Below the pieces are notes generated by a model. It ran no database searches. It worked only from the letters and a program-made list of their open reading frames with translations, and had not been told where the DNA came from. Made by a program: the position numbers and the translations under genes. This document shows positions 1 to 8,807 of a DNA stretch of 64,000 bases, one piece after another (position 1 is the first letter of the stretch; the number at the start of each line of letters is the position of its first letter). Source of the stretch: Phreatobacter oligotrophus (lineage in GTDB: Bacteria > Pseudomonadota > Alphaproteobacteria > Rhizobiales > Phreatobacteraceae); assembly GCF_003046185.1 (NCBI RefSeq), contig NZ_PZZL01000004.1, positions 463,129 to 527,128 on the forward strand, read 5' to 3'.

Positions 1-843
1 GCGATGATGCACGAGCTCGCCGACCGCTTCGAGACCGCCGTCGGCGGCATCGTCGACATGGTCTCGGCCGCCGCGACCGAGATGCAGGCGACGGCCACCC
101 AGCTCTCCGCCTCCGCCCAGGAGGCCTCCGCCCAGTCGACCTCGGTGGCGAGCGCGGCGGAGGAAGCCGGCGCCAACGTCACCGCGGTGGCAGGCTCGGC
201 CGAGGAGCTTGGCGCGTCCGTCCAGGAGATCGGCCGCCAGGTCGAACAATCCGCCGGGCTCGCCCGCAGCGCTGTCGACGAGGCCGATGCCACCCGTTCC
301 ATCGTGGCGGAGCTGACGGACGGCGCCGCCCGCATTGGCGCCATCGTCGAGATGATCTCGACCATCGCCGCGCAGACCAACCTCCTCGCCCTCAACGCCA
401 CCATCGAGGCGGCCAGGGCCGGCGAAGCCGGCAAGGGCTTCGCGGTGGTTGCCGCGGAGGTGAAGGGTCTTGCCTCGCAGACCGCCAAGGCCACCAGCGA
501 AATCGGCGCCCAGATCGTCGCCATCCAGCAAACGACCGGCAAGGCCGTCCAGGCCATTGCCGGGATCACCGCGAGCATCGGCTCCATCCACCAGGCGACC
601 TCCTCCATCGCCTCGGCGGTGGAACAGCAGGGCTCGGCCACCCGCGAGATCGTCGCCTCGGTCAGCCAGGCCTCCACCGGCACGAACGAGGTCTCTGCGG
701 CGATCACCTCGGTGGCGCAGGCGGCCGCAGAGACCGGTCACGGCGCAAGCCAGGTGCTCACCGCCTCGTCAGACCTCGCACGCCAGGCCGAGCGCCTGTC
801 CGCCGAGGTCCGGCAGTTCCTGGCGACCGTCCGGGCGGCCTGA
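1..843 (+). CDS. Methyl-accepting chemotaxis protein, C-terminal part
   Basis: The reading frame is open from the first base, so the gene begins upstream of the window and only its cytoplasmic signalling end is here. The visible 280 residues are Ala/Ser/Thr-rich heptad-type coiled coil with the highly conserved hairpin tip containing [15 protein letters not shown] near residue 127, followed by [15 protein letters not shown]. This is the part that binds CheA and CheW. The sensor, membrane segments and most of any HAMP domain lie outside the window, so the ligand cannot be judged. No C-terminal CheR/CheB pentapeptide is seen; the protein ends in an ordinary Ala-rich tail. Confidence 0.95.
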   Translation, partial: AMMHELADRFETAVGGIVDMVSAAATEMQATATQLSASAQEASAQSTSVASAAEEAGANVTAVAGSAEELGASVQEIGRQVEQSAGLARSAVDEADATRSIVAELTDGAARIGAIVEMISTIAAQTNLLALNATIEAARAGEAGKGFAVVAAEVKGLASQTAKATSEIGAQIVAIQQTTGKAVQAIAGITASIGSIHQATSSIASAVEQQGSATREIVASVSQASTGTNEVSAAITSVAQAAAETGHGASQVLTASSDLARQAERLSAEVRQFLATVRAA

Positions 844-983
844 CGCGTCTTCCAAAATCGGCGGGGGCCGCCTCGGGCGTCCTCGCCGGCCCGGCGAGCG
901 ACCATCGCCAAAGAGCGACAGTGAGCTGGGCCGAATCTTGCCTGCGGAACCGGGTGCACCGAAAGTCCGCAGACGAGTCCGCC

Positions 984-1490
984 ATGCATGCTCTTCATCG
1001 CCTTGCCGCCTGCCTCCTTTGCCTAGCCCCGACATGGGCCAGCGCCGACAGCCTGGTCATTGAACGGCAGATCCCCCTGTCCGCGGCGCTCACCGGCGCC
1101 CGCGCCGCCATCGAGACATGCCTTGGCCAGAACTACCGGATCGCCGTGACCATCGCCGACCGCGCGGGCAATGTCCGCGTCACGCTCCGGGCGGATGGCG
1201 CCAACCCCCATCTCCTCGAAGGCGCCGCCCGCAAGGCCTATACGGCGGCCATGCTGCGCATCCCGACCACCCAGATGGGCCAGGTCATCGCCCGCAATCC
1301 CGGCGCTGCCGCCCTGATGGATTTCGATCGCATGACGCCGCTGGGCGGCGGCCTGCCCATCCGGATGGGCGATGACGTGGTCGGTGGGATCGGCGTTGCC
1401 GGCGTGCCCGTTGGCGGGGCGGGCGGCGCTGGCGATGAGGGCTGCGCCCAGGCCGGGCTCGCGGCCCTTGCCGCAGCGATCACGCCGTGA
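984..1490 (+). CDS. Secreted GlcG/HbpS-like heme-binding family protein (DUF336)
   Basis: 168 residues. The ATG at 984 is chosen because it is directly followed by a signal peptide (MHALHRLAACLLCLAPTWAS, cleavage near A-D-S); the longer frame upstream adds residues that do not look like protein. The mature part has the DUF336 pattern: a helix, a strand pair around VTIADRAGNVRVTLRADGA, the helix with ARKAYTAAM, and the Gly-rich end LGGGLPIRMGDDVVGGIGV. Related proteins bind heme or small organic acids extracellularly or in the periplasm. The gene stands alone between the chemoreceptor and an oppositely oriented small gene. Family assignment is confident, ligand unknown. Confidence 0.85.
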   Translation: MHALHRLAACLLCLAPTWASADSLVIERQIPLSAALTGARAAIETCLGQNYRIAVTIADRAGNVRVTLRADGANPHLLEGAARKAYTAAMLRIPTTQMGQVIARNPGAAALMDFDRMTPLGGGLPIRMGDDVVGGIGVAGVPVGGAGGAGDEGCAQAGLAALAAAITP

Positions 1491-1556
1491 TGCCCGCGGC
1501 TCGGCCGGCCGCCATGGGCTGATGACGGCGGGTGAGGCTTCACGCCCAGCCTGTTG

Positions 1557-1769
1557 TCAGAGGATGAGGAAGGCTCCGGCCAGCGCCATGGTGACGGCCC
1601 AGGCGCCGATCCGCCCCAGTGTCCAGGCAGAATCGGTCTCGTCACCGGGCAGGACGAGGCTCGTCTCCTCCGGATCGATGCAACCGAGGGCGAGGCCCGC
1701 GCGCTCGGCGGCGCGCATCAGCTTCGCCATGTCCTGTTCGATCGTGACCAGTCCCAATACGCGGTCCAT
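1557..1769 (-). CDS. Small single-pass membrane protein, hypothetical
   Basis: 70 residues. The first 45 residues are polar and mixed-charge with one Cys (LALGCIDPEE), the last 20 form one hydrophobic membrane segment ending ...GAFLIL, so it is probably tail-anchored with a cytoplasmic N-terminus. I do not recognise a family. It is transcribed away from phoX, with which it shares a 205-bp upstream region. Amino-acid composition is plausible for a real protein, but support is only the ORF and its topology. Confidence 0.5.
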   Translation of the reverse strand: MDRVLGLVTIEQDMAKLMRAAERAGLALGCIDPEETSLVLPGDETDSAWTLGRIGAWAVTMALAGAFLIL

Positions 1770-1883
1770 GACGCAACTCCGGAACGCCTCGCTCTACGCC
1801 GGCACGACCATGGACCCGCAGATGTAAACGAGGCCTTTGCGCGGGACGGGCCGCCCCCCATGCGCGCGGCGCATTGCACGCAG

Positions 1884-1934
1884 CTGTGACTTTTGGGTCG
1901 CAGGTGACGTAGGGTCGTGTCACCGGACGGTCAC
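1884..1934 (+). promoter_or_regulatory. Candidate Pho box(es) upstream of phoX
   Basis: GTGTCAC (1917-1923), a 4-base spacer CGGA, and CGGTCAC (1928-1934) give two direct heptamers 11 bases apart, the geometry of PhoB boxes (consensus CTGTCAT-N4-CTGTCAT). A weaker unit CTGTGAC-TTTT-GGGTCGC precedes it at 1884-1901, with another GTGAC at 1904-1908. The last box ends 40 bases before the phoX start codon. The match is partial, but position and target gene agree with phosphate-starvation control. Confidence 0.5.
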
Positions 1935-1974
1935 ATGGGCGCGCTTCAACTCGCCCACGCCGAAGGAGACAGCC

Positions 1975-3972
1975 ATGAGCCAGGACATCCGCAACACATC
2001 CCAGCGCGCCGAAGACGCCGAGGACCGCGGCAGCAGCCCGGCGACCGGCCCGACCCTCGGCGACATCGTCGCCGCCCGCTTCGGCCGGCGCGACCTGATG
2101 AAGGGCCTGCTCGGCGTCGGCGCCATCTCGGCGACGCTCGGACCGGCGGCCCTGGCCTCCGGCACCGCCGCGGCCCAGGGCGCGGCATCCGCCTTTGCCT
2201 TCCGCGAGCTCGACTCGACCCCGACCGACCGCGCCGAGGTCGCCGAGGGCTACAATGCCGAGGTGCTGATCCGCTGGGGCGATGCCGTCCTCGCCGATGC
2301 GCCGGCCTTCGCGCCGACCACCCAGACCGCCGCCGCCCAGGCGCGCCAGTTCGGCTATAACAACGACTATCTCGGCTATTTTCCCGTGCCGGGCGCGGCG
2401 AACCCCTCGGCCCACGGCCTGCTCTGCGTCAATCACGAATATACCAACGAGGAGCTGATGTTCCCCGGCCTCGGCCGCCAGGACGCCGGGGGCCCGCTCG
2501 GCCGCGAGAAGGCCTTCGCCGGGATGACGAAGGAGCTCGCCGCGGTCGAGATGATGGCCCATGGCGGCTCGGTCCTGGAGGTCCGCCGCACGGGCGAGCG
2601 CTGGCAGGTGGTCGCCGGCTCGCGCTATGCCCGCCGCATCACCGCCGAGACGCCGATGGAGATCACCGGACCCGCCGCCGGCCATTCGCGCCTGCAGACG
2701 AGCGCTGACCCGACGGGCCGCCGGGTCCTCGGCATGCTCAACAACTGCGCCGGCGGCCGCACGCCCTGGGGCACCTGGCTGTCCTGCGAGGAGAACATCA
2801 ACGGCTACTTCTCCGGCCGCCTCGCCGAGGGCCATGCCGAGACTGCCAACTACCGCCGCATGGGCATTCCCGGCCGGTGGATGAACTGGGGCGACTACGA
2901 GCCCCGCTTCGACCTGTCCAAGGAGCCGAACGAGCCGAACCGCTTCGGCTGGGTGGTCGAGATCGATCCCTTCGACCCGACGTCGACGCCGAAGAAGCGC
3001 ACGGCGCTTGGCCGCTTCAAGCACGAGGGCGCCGCCGGCATCACATCCCGGGATGGGCGCTACGTCCTCTATTCCGGCGACGACGAACGCTACGACTACG
3101 TCTATCGCTTCGTCACCGAGGGCCGCGTCTCCGGCGATCGCGCCCGTGACATGAACCTCCTCGATTCCGGCACGCTGTCGGTCGCCCGCTACAATGCCGA
3201 CGGCACGGGCGACTGGCTGCCGCTGGTCTTCGGCGAGGGGCCCCTCATCCCCGCGAACGGCTTCCACTCGCAGGCCGACGTGGTGATCGAGGCGCGCCGC
3301 GCCTCGGACCTGCTCGGCGCCACCCGCATGGACCGTCCGGAGGATGTCGAGGCCAATCCGCGGACCGACAAGGTCTATGTCATGCTCACCAACAACAACC
3401 GCCGCAAGGCGGACGAGGTGAACCCGGCCAATCCCCGCGCGGACAACCGCTTCGGCCACATCGTCGAGATGCTGCCCGATGGACGCGACCACGCCGCCCC
3501 GCGCTTCACCTGGGACATCCTGGTGCGCTGCGGCGACCCCTCCATCGCGACCGTCGGTTCAACCTTCAACAGCCGCACGACCAAGGACGGCTGGTTCGGC
3601 ATGCCCGACAACTGCGCCATCGACGCCGACGGGCGCCTGTGGGTCGCCACCGACGGCAACTTCCCCAACCGCACCGGCCGCAACGACGGCGTTTGGGCGA
3701 TGGAAACGGAGGGCGAGCGTCGCGGCACCTCCAAGCTCTTCTTCAAGTGCCCCTTCGGCGCCGAGCTCTGCGGGCCAGAGTTCACCCCCGATGGCGAGAC
3801 CTTCTTCGTGGCGCTCCAGCATCCCGGCGAGACCGACCCGGAAGATCCGAACGCCGCGCCGGCCACCTACGAGAACCCGGCGACCCGCTGGCCGGACTTC
3901 TCGCCCGACATGCCGCCGCGTCCCGCGATCGTCGCCATCACCCGCAAGGGCGGCGGCAAGATCGGCAGCTGA
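1975..3972 (+). CDS. phoX: Tat-exported alkaline phosphatase of the PhoX family (DUF839)
   Basis: 665 residues. The start at 1975 has a GAAGGAGA ribosome-binding site 6 bases upstream and puts a twin-arginine motif (GRRDLMKG, residues 37-44) and hydrophobic stretch before an AAAQG cleavage region. PhoX enzymes are periplasmic or secreted calcium/iron-dependent phosphomonoesterases. Family landmarks: NHEYTNEELMFPG near residue 140, CAGGRTPWGTWLSCEEN near 257 (the Cys ligand segment of the Fe/Ca cluster in characterised PhoX), RPEDVEANP near 453 and EFTPDGETFFV near 601. It ends 3 bases before the convergent hydrolase gene. A candidate Pho box lies upstream. Numbers for metal ligands are by family analogy. 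Confidence 0.93.
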   Translation: MSQDIRNTSQRAEDAEDRGSSPATGPTLGDIVAARFGRRDLMKGLLGVGAISATLGPAALASGTAAAQGAASAFAFRELDSTPTDRAEVAEGYNAEVLIRWGDAVLADAPAFAPTTQTAAAQARQFGYNNDYLGYFPVPGAANPSAHGLLCVNHEYTNEELMFPGLGRQDAGGPLGREKAFAGMTKELAAVEMMAHGGSVLEVRRTGERWQVVAGSRYARRITAETPMEITGPAAGHSRLQTSADPTGRRVLGMLNNCAGGRTPWGTWLSCEENINGYFSGRLAEGHAETANYRRMGIPGRWMNWGDYEPRFDLSKEPNEPNRFGWVVEIDPFDPTSTPKKRTALGRFKHEGAAGITSRDGRYVLYSGDDERYDYVYRFVTEGRVSGDRARDMNLLDSGTLSVARYNADGTGDWLPLVFGEGPLIPANGFHSQADVVIEARRASDLLGATRMDRPEDVEANPRTDKVYVMLTNNNRRKADEVNPANPRADNRFGHIVEMLPDGRDHAAPRFTWDILVRCGDPSIATVGSTFNSRTTKDGWFGMPDNCAIDADGRLWVATDGNFPNRTGRNDGVWAMETEGERRGTSKLFFKCPFGAELCGPEFTPDGETFFVALQHPGETDPEDPNAAPATYENPATRWPDFSPDMPPRPAIVAITRKGGGKIGS

Positions 3973-3975
3973 GGA

Positions 3976-4797
3976 TCACGGCGCGAGGTCGAGGAGCATC
4001 CGCGTCAGGATGCCCTCGGGATCGCGCATCGTGTCGAGGATGGAGAAATGGTCGGCGCCAGCCGCGGGCACCAGCGGTCCCGGTGCCCCGGCCCTCTGGC
4101 GGCTCGCATGGAAGGCGTGGGAATTCGCCACCAGCGCCGGCAGTTCCCGGTCGCCATAGGTGATGCCGAGAGGCTTCATCACGGACGGCCGGCGCAGCGG
4201 CGACAGGTCCGAGATCTCGTCGGCTGTGAGGCGCAGGTTCTCGTTGAGATAGGTGCCGGCGAGCGGCGCCAGTTCGAATATCCCTGAGATGGCAAGGCCC
4301 GCCGTCACCGCCTCGTGGCTCAGCGCTATGGCCGCGAGATGGCCGCCGGCCGACCAGCCCGCGACGATCAGCGGCCCGGCAATGCCGTGGCGCGCGCCGT
4401 CCGCGGCCAGCAGGTCCAGCGCCGCGCTGCATTCGGCGACGATGCTCGCAAGGCTCGCCTCCGGCGCCAGCGTGTAGCCGGGCATGGCGACCGACCAGCC
4501 ATGGGCCATGACGCCCTCGCCGAGGACGGCGAACATCTCGCGGCGGTTCCGCATCCAGTAGCCGCCGTGGAAATAGACGAGGCAGGGCGCGCCCGCCTCG
4601 CGCGCGGGATAGAGGTCCACCTTCTGCCGCTCCCCCGGACCGAAGGGCACGTCCATGGTCGCGGCAAAGCGCTCGCGGATGACGGCGGATTCGGCCGTCC
4701 AGCGGGTGAAGGTGTCAGACCAGCTCGGCACCGCCTGGCCGTTGTTGTAGGCGGCATCGCGCAGAGCCTGGGGAACGGGACTGACGTCGATCGGCAT
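3976..4797 (-). CDS. Alpha/beta hydrolase, kynurenine-formamidase/esterase type
   Basis: 273 residues. The start at 4797 is preferred over an in-frame ATG 24 bases upstream because AGGAG sits 7-8 bases before it. The sequence shows the oxyanion motif HGGYW (77-81), the nucleophile elbow GWSAGG (147-152, Ser149) and a late Asp/His region GADHFSILD near 250, i.e. a complete hydrolase triad. The HGGYW form is shared by kynurenine formamidases and related carboxylesterases. No other kynurenine-pathway gene is nearby, so the substrate is not decided. It converges on phoX, leaving a 3-base gap between the stop codons. Confidence 0.85.
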   Translation of the reverse strand: MPIDVSPVPQALRDAAYNNGQAVPSWSDTFTRWTAESAVIRERFAATMDVPFGPGERQKVDLYPAREAGAPCLVYFHGGYWMRNRREMFAVLGEGVMAHGWSVAMPGYTLAPEASLASIVAECSAALDLLAADGARHGIAGPLIVAGWSAGGHLAAIALSHEAVTAGLAISGIFELAPLAGTYLNENLRLTADEISDLSPLRRPSVMKPLGITYGDRELPALVANSHAFHASRQRAGAPGPLVPAAGADHFSILDTMRDPEGILTRMLLDLAP

Positions 4798-4897
4798 GGC
4801 AGATCTCCTCGGGGCCATCACTGTGCCATGCTAGTCCCTCAGCACCAGCCTCGCGGGCGCGGGTCATCCCCGCAGCGCTGCGCTGACGCTATAACGA

Positions 4898-4924
4898 AAA
4901 AGCCGGGCGCGAGGCCCGGCTTTT
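4898..4924 (-). terminator. Rho-independent terminator of rplM-rpsI
   Basis: An 11-bp inverted repeat (AAAAGCCGGGC / GCCCGGCTTTT) with a 5-base loop lies 30 bases beyond the rpsI stop codon. Read on the minus strand the GC stem is followed by TTTT, the classic intrinsic terminator form; being symmetrical it could also act on the other strand. Confidence 0.85.
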
Positions 4925-4953
4925 CCTGTGTCTTTCGATCGCTCCGAAACGGA

Positions 4954-5430
4954 TCAGCGCTTCGAGAACTGGAAGGAGCGGCGAGCCTTGGCCCGGCCGT
5001 ACTTCTTGCGCTCGACCACGCGGCTGTCGCGGGTGAGGAAGCCTTCCTTCTTCAGGGCGCCGCGCAGCTCCGGCTCGTAGTAGGTGAGCGCCTTGGAGAT
5101 GCCATGGCGCACCGCGCCGGCCTGGCCGGAGAGGCCGCCGCCGGCCACCGTGACGACGATGTCGTACTGGGTGTCACGGCCGACGAGCACCAGCGGCTGC
5201 TTCAGCAGCATGCGCAGCACCGGGCGGGCGAAATAGACGTCGAGGGCACGATCGTTGACCGTGATCTTGCCCGAGCCGGGCTTCACCCAGACGCGGGCGA
5301 CCGCGTCCTTGCGCTTGCCGGTGGCATAGGCGCGGCCCTGCTTGTCGAGCTTCTGGACGTGACGCGGGGCTTCCGAGCCACCGGTCTTCAGGGCGCTGAG
5401 GCCCTCGAGGGACGAAACGGTCTCAGCCAT
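4954..5430 (-). CDS. rpsI: 30S ribosomal protein S9
   Basis: 158 residues, full length, with an N-terminal extension of about 25 residues usual in alphaproteobacteria. The core [19 protein letters not shown], the [19 protein letters not shown] segment and the basic C-terminal tail ([17 protein letters not shown]) that reaches the P-site tRNA are all present. It follows rplM after a 2-base gap and is translated from the same mRNA; a terminator follows it. Confidence 0.98.
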   Translation of the reverse strand: MAETVSSLEGLSALKTGGSEAPRHVQKLDKQGRAYATGKRKDAVARVWVKPGSGKITVNDRALDVYFARPVLRMLLKQPLVLVGRDTQYDIVVTVAGGGLSGQAGAVRHGISKALTYYEPELRGALKKEGFLTRDSRVVERKKYGRAKARRSFQFSKR

Positions 5431-5432
5431 TG

Positions 5433-5894
5433 TCAGGCCCTCACGTTCTTCGAGTTCATCGCGCCGACATCGAGGGCGACGGGCGTCTGGGCCTCGTGCG
5501 GGTGCTTGTCACCGCCATAGACGCGCAGGTTCGACATCTGCTTGCGGCCGAGCGGACCGCGCGGGATCATGCGCTCCACGGCCTTCTCGACGATGCGCTC
5601 CGGGAAACGGCCGTCGCGGATGGTCTTGGCCATGCGCTCCTTGATGCCGCCCGGATAGCCGGTGTGATGGTAGTAGGCCTTCTGGTCCCACTTGCGGCCG
5701 GTGAAAACCACCTTGTCCGCATTGATGACGATGACATTGTCGCCGCAATCGACATGGGGGGTGTAGGTGGCCTTGTGCTTGCCGCGCAGGCGCATCGCCA
5801 CGATCGTCGCAAGGCGGCCCACAACCAGGCCCTTCGCGTCGATCAGAACCCACTTCTTGTCGACCTCGGCGGGCTTCGCCACATAGGTCTTCAT
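5433..5894 (-). CDS. rplM: 50S ribosomal protein L13
   Basis: 153 residues. The start [15 protein letters not shown] at 5894 matches the usual L13 N-terminus; the longer open frame upstream covers the promoter and is not coding. Family segments [23 protein letters not shown] and [12 protein letters not shown] are intact. First gene of the rplM-rpsI pair, with a roughly 60-base 5' leader from the predicted promoter. L13 is an early-assembly protein of the large subunit. Confidence 0.98.
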   Translation of the reverse strand: MKTYVAKPAEVDKKWVLIDAKGLVVGRLATIVAMRLRGKHKATYTPHVDCGDNVIVINADKVVFTGRKWDQKAYYHHTGYPGGIKERMAKTIRDGRFPERIVEKAVERMIPRGPLGRKQMSNLRVYGGDKHPHEAQTPVALDVGAMNSKNVRA

Positions 5895-5960
5895 GATCGT
5901 GTCTTCCGGAAAAGAGAAATCGGAAGCGGCGAGCGGCAGGCCGTTCGACGCGTCGGCAGG

Positions 5961-5989
5961 GCTATAGAAGAGCGCCCCGCCGCCGTCAA
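5961..5989 (-). promoter_or_regulatory. Sigma-70 type promoter of rplM-rpsI
   Basis: On the minus strand TTGACG (complement of 5984-5989) and TATAGC (complement of 5961-5966) are separated by exactly 17 bases. Initiation would fall near 5954, giving a leader of about 60 bases before rplM. It is the best housekeeping promoter match noticed in the window, as expected for a ribosomal protein operon. Confidence 0.7.
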
Positions 5990-6028
5990 TGTCATGATGC
6001 CACAAAAACAGTCTAAAAATCAGGGGCT

Positions 6029-6052
6029 TATAAAATAGGTATTTTGATACCT
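6029..6052 (-). terminator. Weak AT-rich hairpin after the GST gene
   Basis: AGGTAT-TTTG-ATACCT (6037-6052) forms a 6-bp stem that on the minus strand is followed by ATTTTATA. It lies between the GST stop codon and the rplM promoter in an unusually AT-rich patch (6001-6070), where termination of GST transcription would be sensible. The stem is short and AT-rich, so this is tentative. Confidence 0.35.
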
Positions 6053-6097
6053 GTATTTTCGCCGCTGTTTTTCAATCACTTGGGCGTCGCGCGCACC

Positions 6098-6802
6098 TCA
6101 CGGCCGCTTCGGGATCTCCAGGCCGCGCTGCACCGCCGGACGGGCAAGGCAGCGCTCCAGCCAGGCCGGCACCGCCTTGAGCTCGCCATAGGCGACGAGA
6201 TCGCCCGCGCCGTAGAAGCCGACGAGGTTGCGCACCCAGCCCAGCAGCGACATGTCGGCGATCGTGTAGTCATCGCCCATGATGAAGGCGCGGTCGGCAA
6301 GGCGCGTCTCCAGCACGCGGATGAGGCGGTGGGATTCGGCGCGGTAGCGCTCCAGCGGCCGCTTGTCCTCCCATTCGCGGCCCGCGAATTTGTGGAAGAA
6401 GCCGAGCTGGCCGAACATCGGGCCGACCGCCGCCATCTGGAAGAAGACCCACTGGATGGTCTCGATACGGGCGACCGGATCGGCGGGCAGGAACTTCCCC
6501 GTCTTCTCGGCGAGGTAGAGGAGGATCGCGCCGCTCTCGAACAGCCCGATCGGCTTGCCGCCGGGCCCGTTGGGATCGATGATCGCGGGGATTTTGCCGT
6601 TGGGGTTGAGCGACAGGAATTCCGGCCCCCAGGTCTCGTTCTGGCCGATATTGATCGTGTGCGGCTCGTAAGCGAGCCCGGTCTCCTCCAGCATGATCGA
6701 CACTTTCACGCCGTTCGGAGTGGGGAGCGAATAGAGCTGGATGCGGTCGGGATGGGCCGCCGGCCAGCGGCGGGTGATGGGGAAGGCGGACAGATCGGAC
6801 AT
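6098..6802 (-). CDS. Glutathione S-transferase family protein (YfcG/Nu-class like)
   Basis: 234 residues. N-terminal thioredoxin-like domain: LYSLPTPNGVKVSIMLEE contains the TPNG(V/I)KVS pattern of the YfcG disulfide-bond oxidoreductases, NPNGKIPAIIDP holds the cis-Pro loop, and ESGAILLYLAEK is the glutathione gamma-Glu site. The C-terminal all-helical domain carries DDYTIADMSLLGWV. Characterised relatives reduce disulfides with glutathione and lack classical transferase chemistry. Encoded alone upstream of rplM. Family confident, substrate unknown. Confidence 0.9.
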   Translation of the reverse strand: MSDLSAFPITRRWPAAHPDRIQLYSLPTPNGVKVSIMLEETGLAYEPHTINIGQNETWGPEFLSLNPNGKIPAIIDPNGPGGKPIGLFESGAILLYLAEKTGKFLPADPVARIETIQWVFFQMAAVGPMFGQLGFFHKFAGREWEDKRPLERYRAESHRLIRVLETRLADRAFIMGDDYTIADMSLLGWVRNLVGFYGAGDLVAYGELKAVPAWLERCLARPAVQRGLEIPKRP

Positions 6803-7018
6803 GAGGGCTCCTCGGCGCCGTCAACGTGACGGCTCGCCACAGATGGGCGGTGAACCTCGCCGATCAACCGCGTCCTGCCAAGCGGCCCGTGACGCTCCCG
6901 GCGATGTGATGGCGCGCCGATCGGCCGCTCGGCCCAGTTGAGCCCTTGCGCAGGCCGGCGCAGGCTGACCGTCAGAGCCGGGCAAACCGGCCGATCGTCC
7001 CGAGGAAACGCCCCAAGG

Positions 7019-8608
7019 ATGCCACCAATGCCCATGGTGACCCCGCCCACCGGCCATGTCGGCCCCTTTGCCGGCCTCGATGTGCCCTGGCTCCTCGCCA
7101 TGCGGGCCGAACGGCGGGGAGACCACCCCTTCATCGTCTGGACCCCGTTCGAGCGGCCGGCTGTCACCCTCACCTACCGGGCCTTCCACGGCCGCGTCGG
7201 GGCGCTGGCCGCCGGCCTCGCCCGCCGCGGGATCAAGCCGGGTGAGTTCGTGCTGATCCACCTCGACAATTGCCTGGAGGCGCTGCTCGCCTGGTATGCC
7301 TGCGTCGAGTTGGGCGCCATCGCGGTCACCACCAACACCCGTTCCGCCGGGCCGGAGATCGCCTATTTCGCGGAGCATTGCGGGGCGGTCGCCGCCATCA
7401 CCCAGCCGGCCTATGCCGATAGCGTCGCCGCCAACTGCCAGGCCCTGCGTTGGCTCGCGGTGACCGACAATGACAGCGGCGAGCCGGCCCTGGGCGCCCG
7501 GGTCCCGGAGAAGGCCGAGCGCTTCGACGCCCTCTTCGCCGACGCGGCAGACCGGCCGGTGCGCCCGCGCGATCCCCTCTGGCCCTGCTCGGTCCAGTAC
7601 ACGTCCGGCACGACGGCGCGGCCGAAGGCGGTGCTCTGGACCCATGCCAACGCGCTCTGGGGCGCCAAGGTCAACGCGGCCCACGAGGACCTGAGGCCGG
7701 AGGACGTGCACCTCGTCCACCTGCCGCTCTTCCACACCAATGCGCTGGCCTATTCCGTTCTGGCGAGCCTCTGGGTGGGAGCGACAGCCGTCATCATGCC
7801 GCGCTTCTCGGCGAGCCGCTTCTGGGCGATTGCCGCCGAGCACCGCTGCACCTGGACCTCCGTCGTGCCCTTCTGCACCCGCGCCCTGATGGAGCGCGAC
7901 ATCCCGAAGAGCCACACGTTCCGGCTCTGGGGCAGCGCCGTCTGCGAGCCGCCGACCGACGCCATCTTCGGCGTGAAGACCATCGGCTGGTGGGGCATGA
8001 CCGAGACCATCACCCACGGCATCATCGGCGAGGTCACCCAGCCGAACATCCCCATGGCCATCGGCCGCGCCGCGCCGGAATACGAGATCCGCGTACTGGA
8101 CGACGACGGCCGCGCCACCCAGGTCGGCGGCACGGGCCACCTGCGCATCCGCGGCATTCCCGGCCTGACGCTCTTCAAGGAATATCTCTTCAACGCCAAG
8201 GCCATGGCCGAGAGTTTTGATTCAGACGGTTATTTCATCACCGGCGACCGGGTGAAGCTGCTGGAGAACGGCTTCATCCGCTTCGGCGACCGCGACAAGG
8301 ACATGCTGAAGGTCGGCGGCGAGAATGTCGCGGCCTCCGAGATCGAGCAGGTCATCGTGCAGGTCCAGGGCGTCCGCGAGGTGGCGGTGGTGGCGAAGAA
8401 GCACCCGATGCTGGACGAGGTGCCCGTCGTCTTCGTCATTCCGCAGGCGGATGCCGCGCCCGACCTTCCCGACCGCATCATCACCGCCTGCCGGTCAGCC
8501 CTCGCCGACTTCAAGGTGCCGCGCGAGGTGCATCTGGTGGACGACATGCCGCGCTCGACGCTGGAGAAGATTGCCAAGGCGGAGCTGAGGAAGCGGCTCG
8601 AGGCGTGA
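7019..8608 (+). CDS. AMP-forming acyl-CoA synthetase/ligase
   Basis: 529 residues from the ATG at 7019 (GAGGAAA about 10 bases before it); ATGs at 7028 and 7034 are equally possible. It activates a carboxylic acid as acyl-adenylate and passes it to CoA. Motifs: P-loop-like YTSGTTARPKAV near residue 193, GWWGMTE near 323, and GDRDKDMLKVGGENVAASEIE, whose first half holds the hinge, near 423; C-terminal Lys in LEKIAKAELRKR. The overall form resembles crotonobetaine/carnitine-CoA ligase (CaiC)-like enzymes. Downstream thioesterase and enoyl-CoA hydratase genes suggest a loose acyl-CoA neighbourhood, but they are not one operon. Confidence 0.9.
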   Translation: MPPMPMVTPPTGHVGPFAGLDVPWLLAMRAERRGDHPFIVWTPFERPAVTLTYRAFHGRVGALAAGLARRGIKPGEFVLIHLDNCLEALLAWYACVELGAIAVTTNTRSAGPEIAYFAEHCGAVAAITQPAYADSVAANCQALRWLAVTDNDSGEPALGARVPEKAERFDALFADAADRPVRPRDPLWPCSVQYTSGTTARPKAVLWTHANALWGAKVNAAHEDLRPEDVHLVHLPLFHTNALAYSVLASLWVGATAVIMPRFSASRFWAIAAEHRCTWTSVVPFCTRALMERDIPKSHTFRLWGSAVCEPPTDAIFGVKTIGWWGMTETITHGIIGEVTQPNIPMAIGRAAPEYEIRVLDDDGRATQVGGTGHLRIRGIPGLTLFKEYLFNAKAMAESFDSDGYFITGDRVKLLENGFIRFGDRDKDMLKVGGENVAASEIEQVIVQVQGVREVAVVAKKHPMLDEVPVVFVIPQADAAPDLPDRIITACRSALADFKVPREVHLVDDMPRSTLEKIAKAELRKRLEA

Positions 8609-8633
8609 GGCCGGCTGGTTCGTCGTCCGTCAA

Positions 8634-8785
8634 TGCCCCACCCGCACCCTCCCCGCGCTCCGCGCAGGGAGGGGACTTCGACGTCCTGCCAAACGGCCAC
8701 GGTTGTGCCTGGCCCAACCGAGACGCGACTGGCGCGAGGTCATGGTCCCCCTCCCCGCGTCAGCGGGGAGGGTAAGGGTGGGGCA
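8634..8785. repeat. Composite palindromic intergenic element
   Basis: Perfect 10-base outer arms TGCCCCACCC (8634-8643) and GGGTGGGGCA (8776-8785) enclose two internal hairpins, one around CCTCCCCGCGC...GCGCAGGGAGG and one around CCCTCCCCGC...GCGGGGAGGG. It fills the gap between the convergent ligase and thioesterase genes. Composition (CCCTCCCC / GGGGAGGG) resembles the block at 15.4 kb, so these are probably members of one REP-like family. It could also work as a bidirectional terminator. Confidence 0.65.
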
Positions 8786-8807
8786 TCGGACTCACTGCGC
8801 CCGCCGC

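Noticed and set aside
1642..3492. A 616-codon minus-strand open frame
   Set aside because: It is antisense to phoX, which has clear domain motifs and a signal; the reverse frame shows no domain and shadow-type composition.
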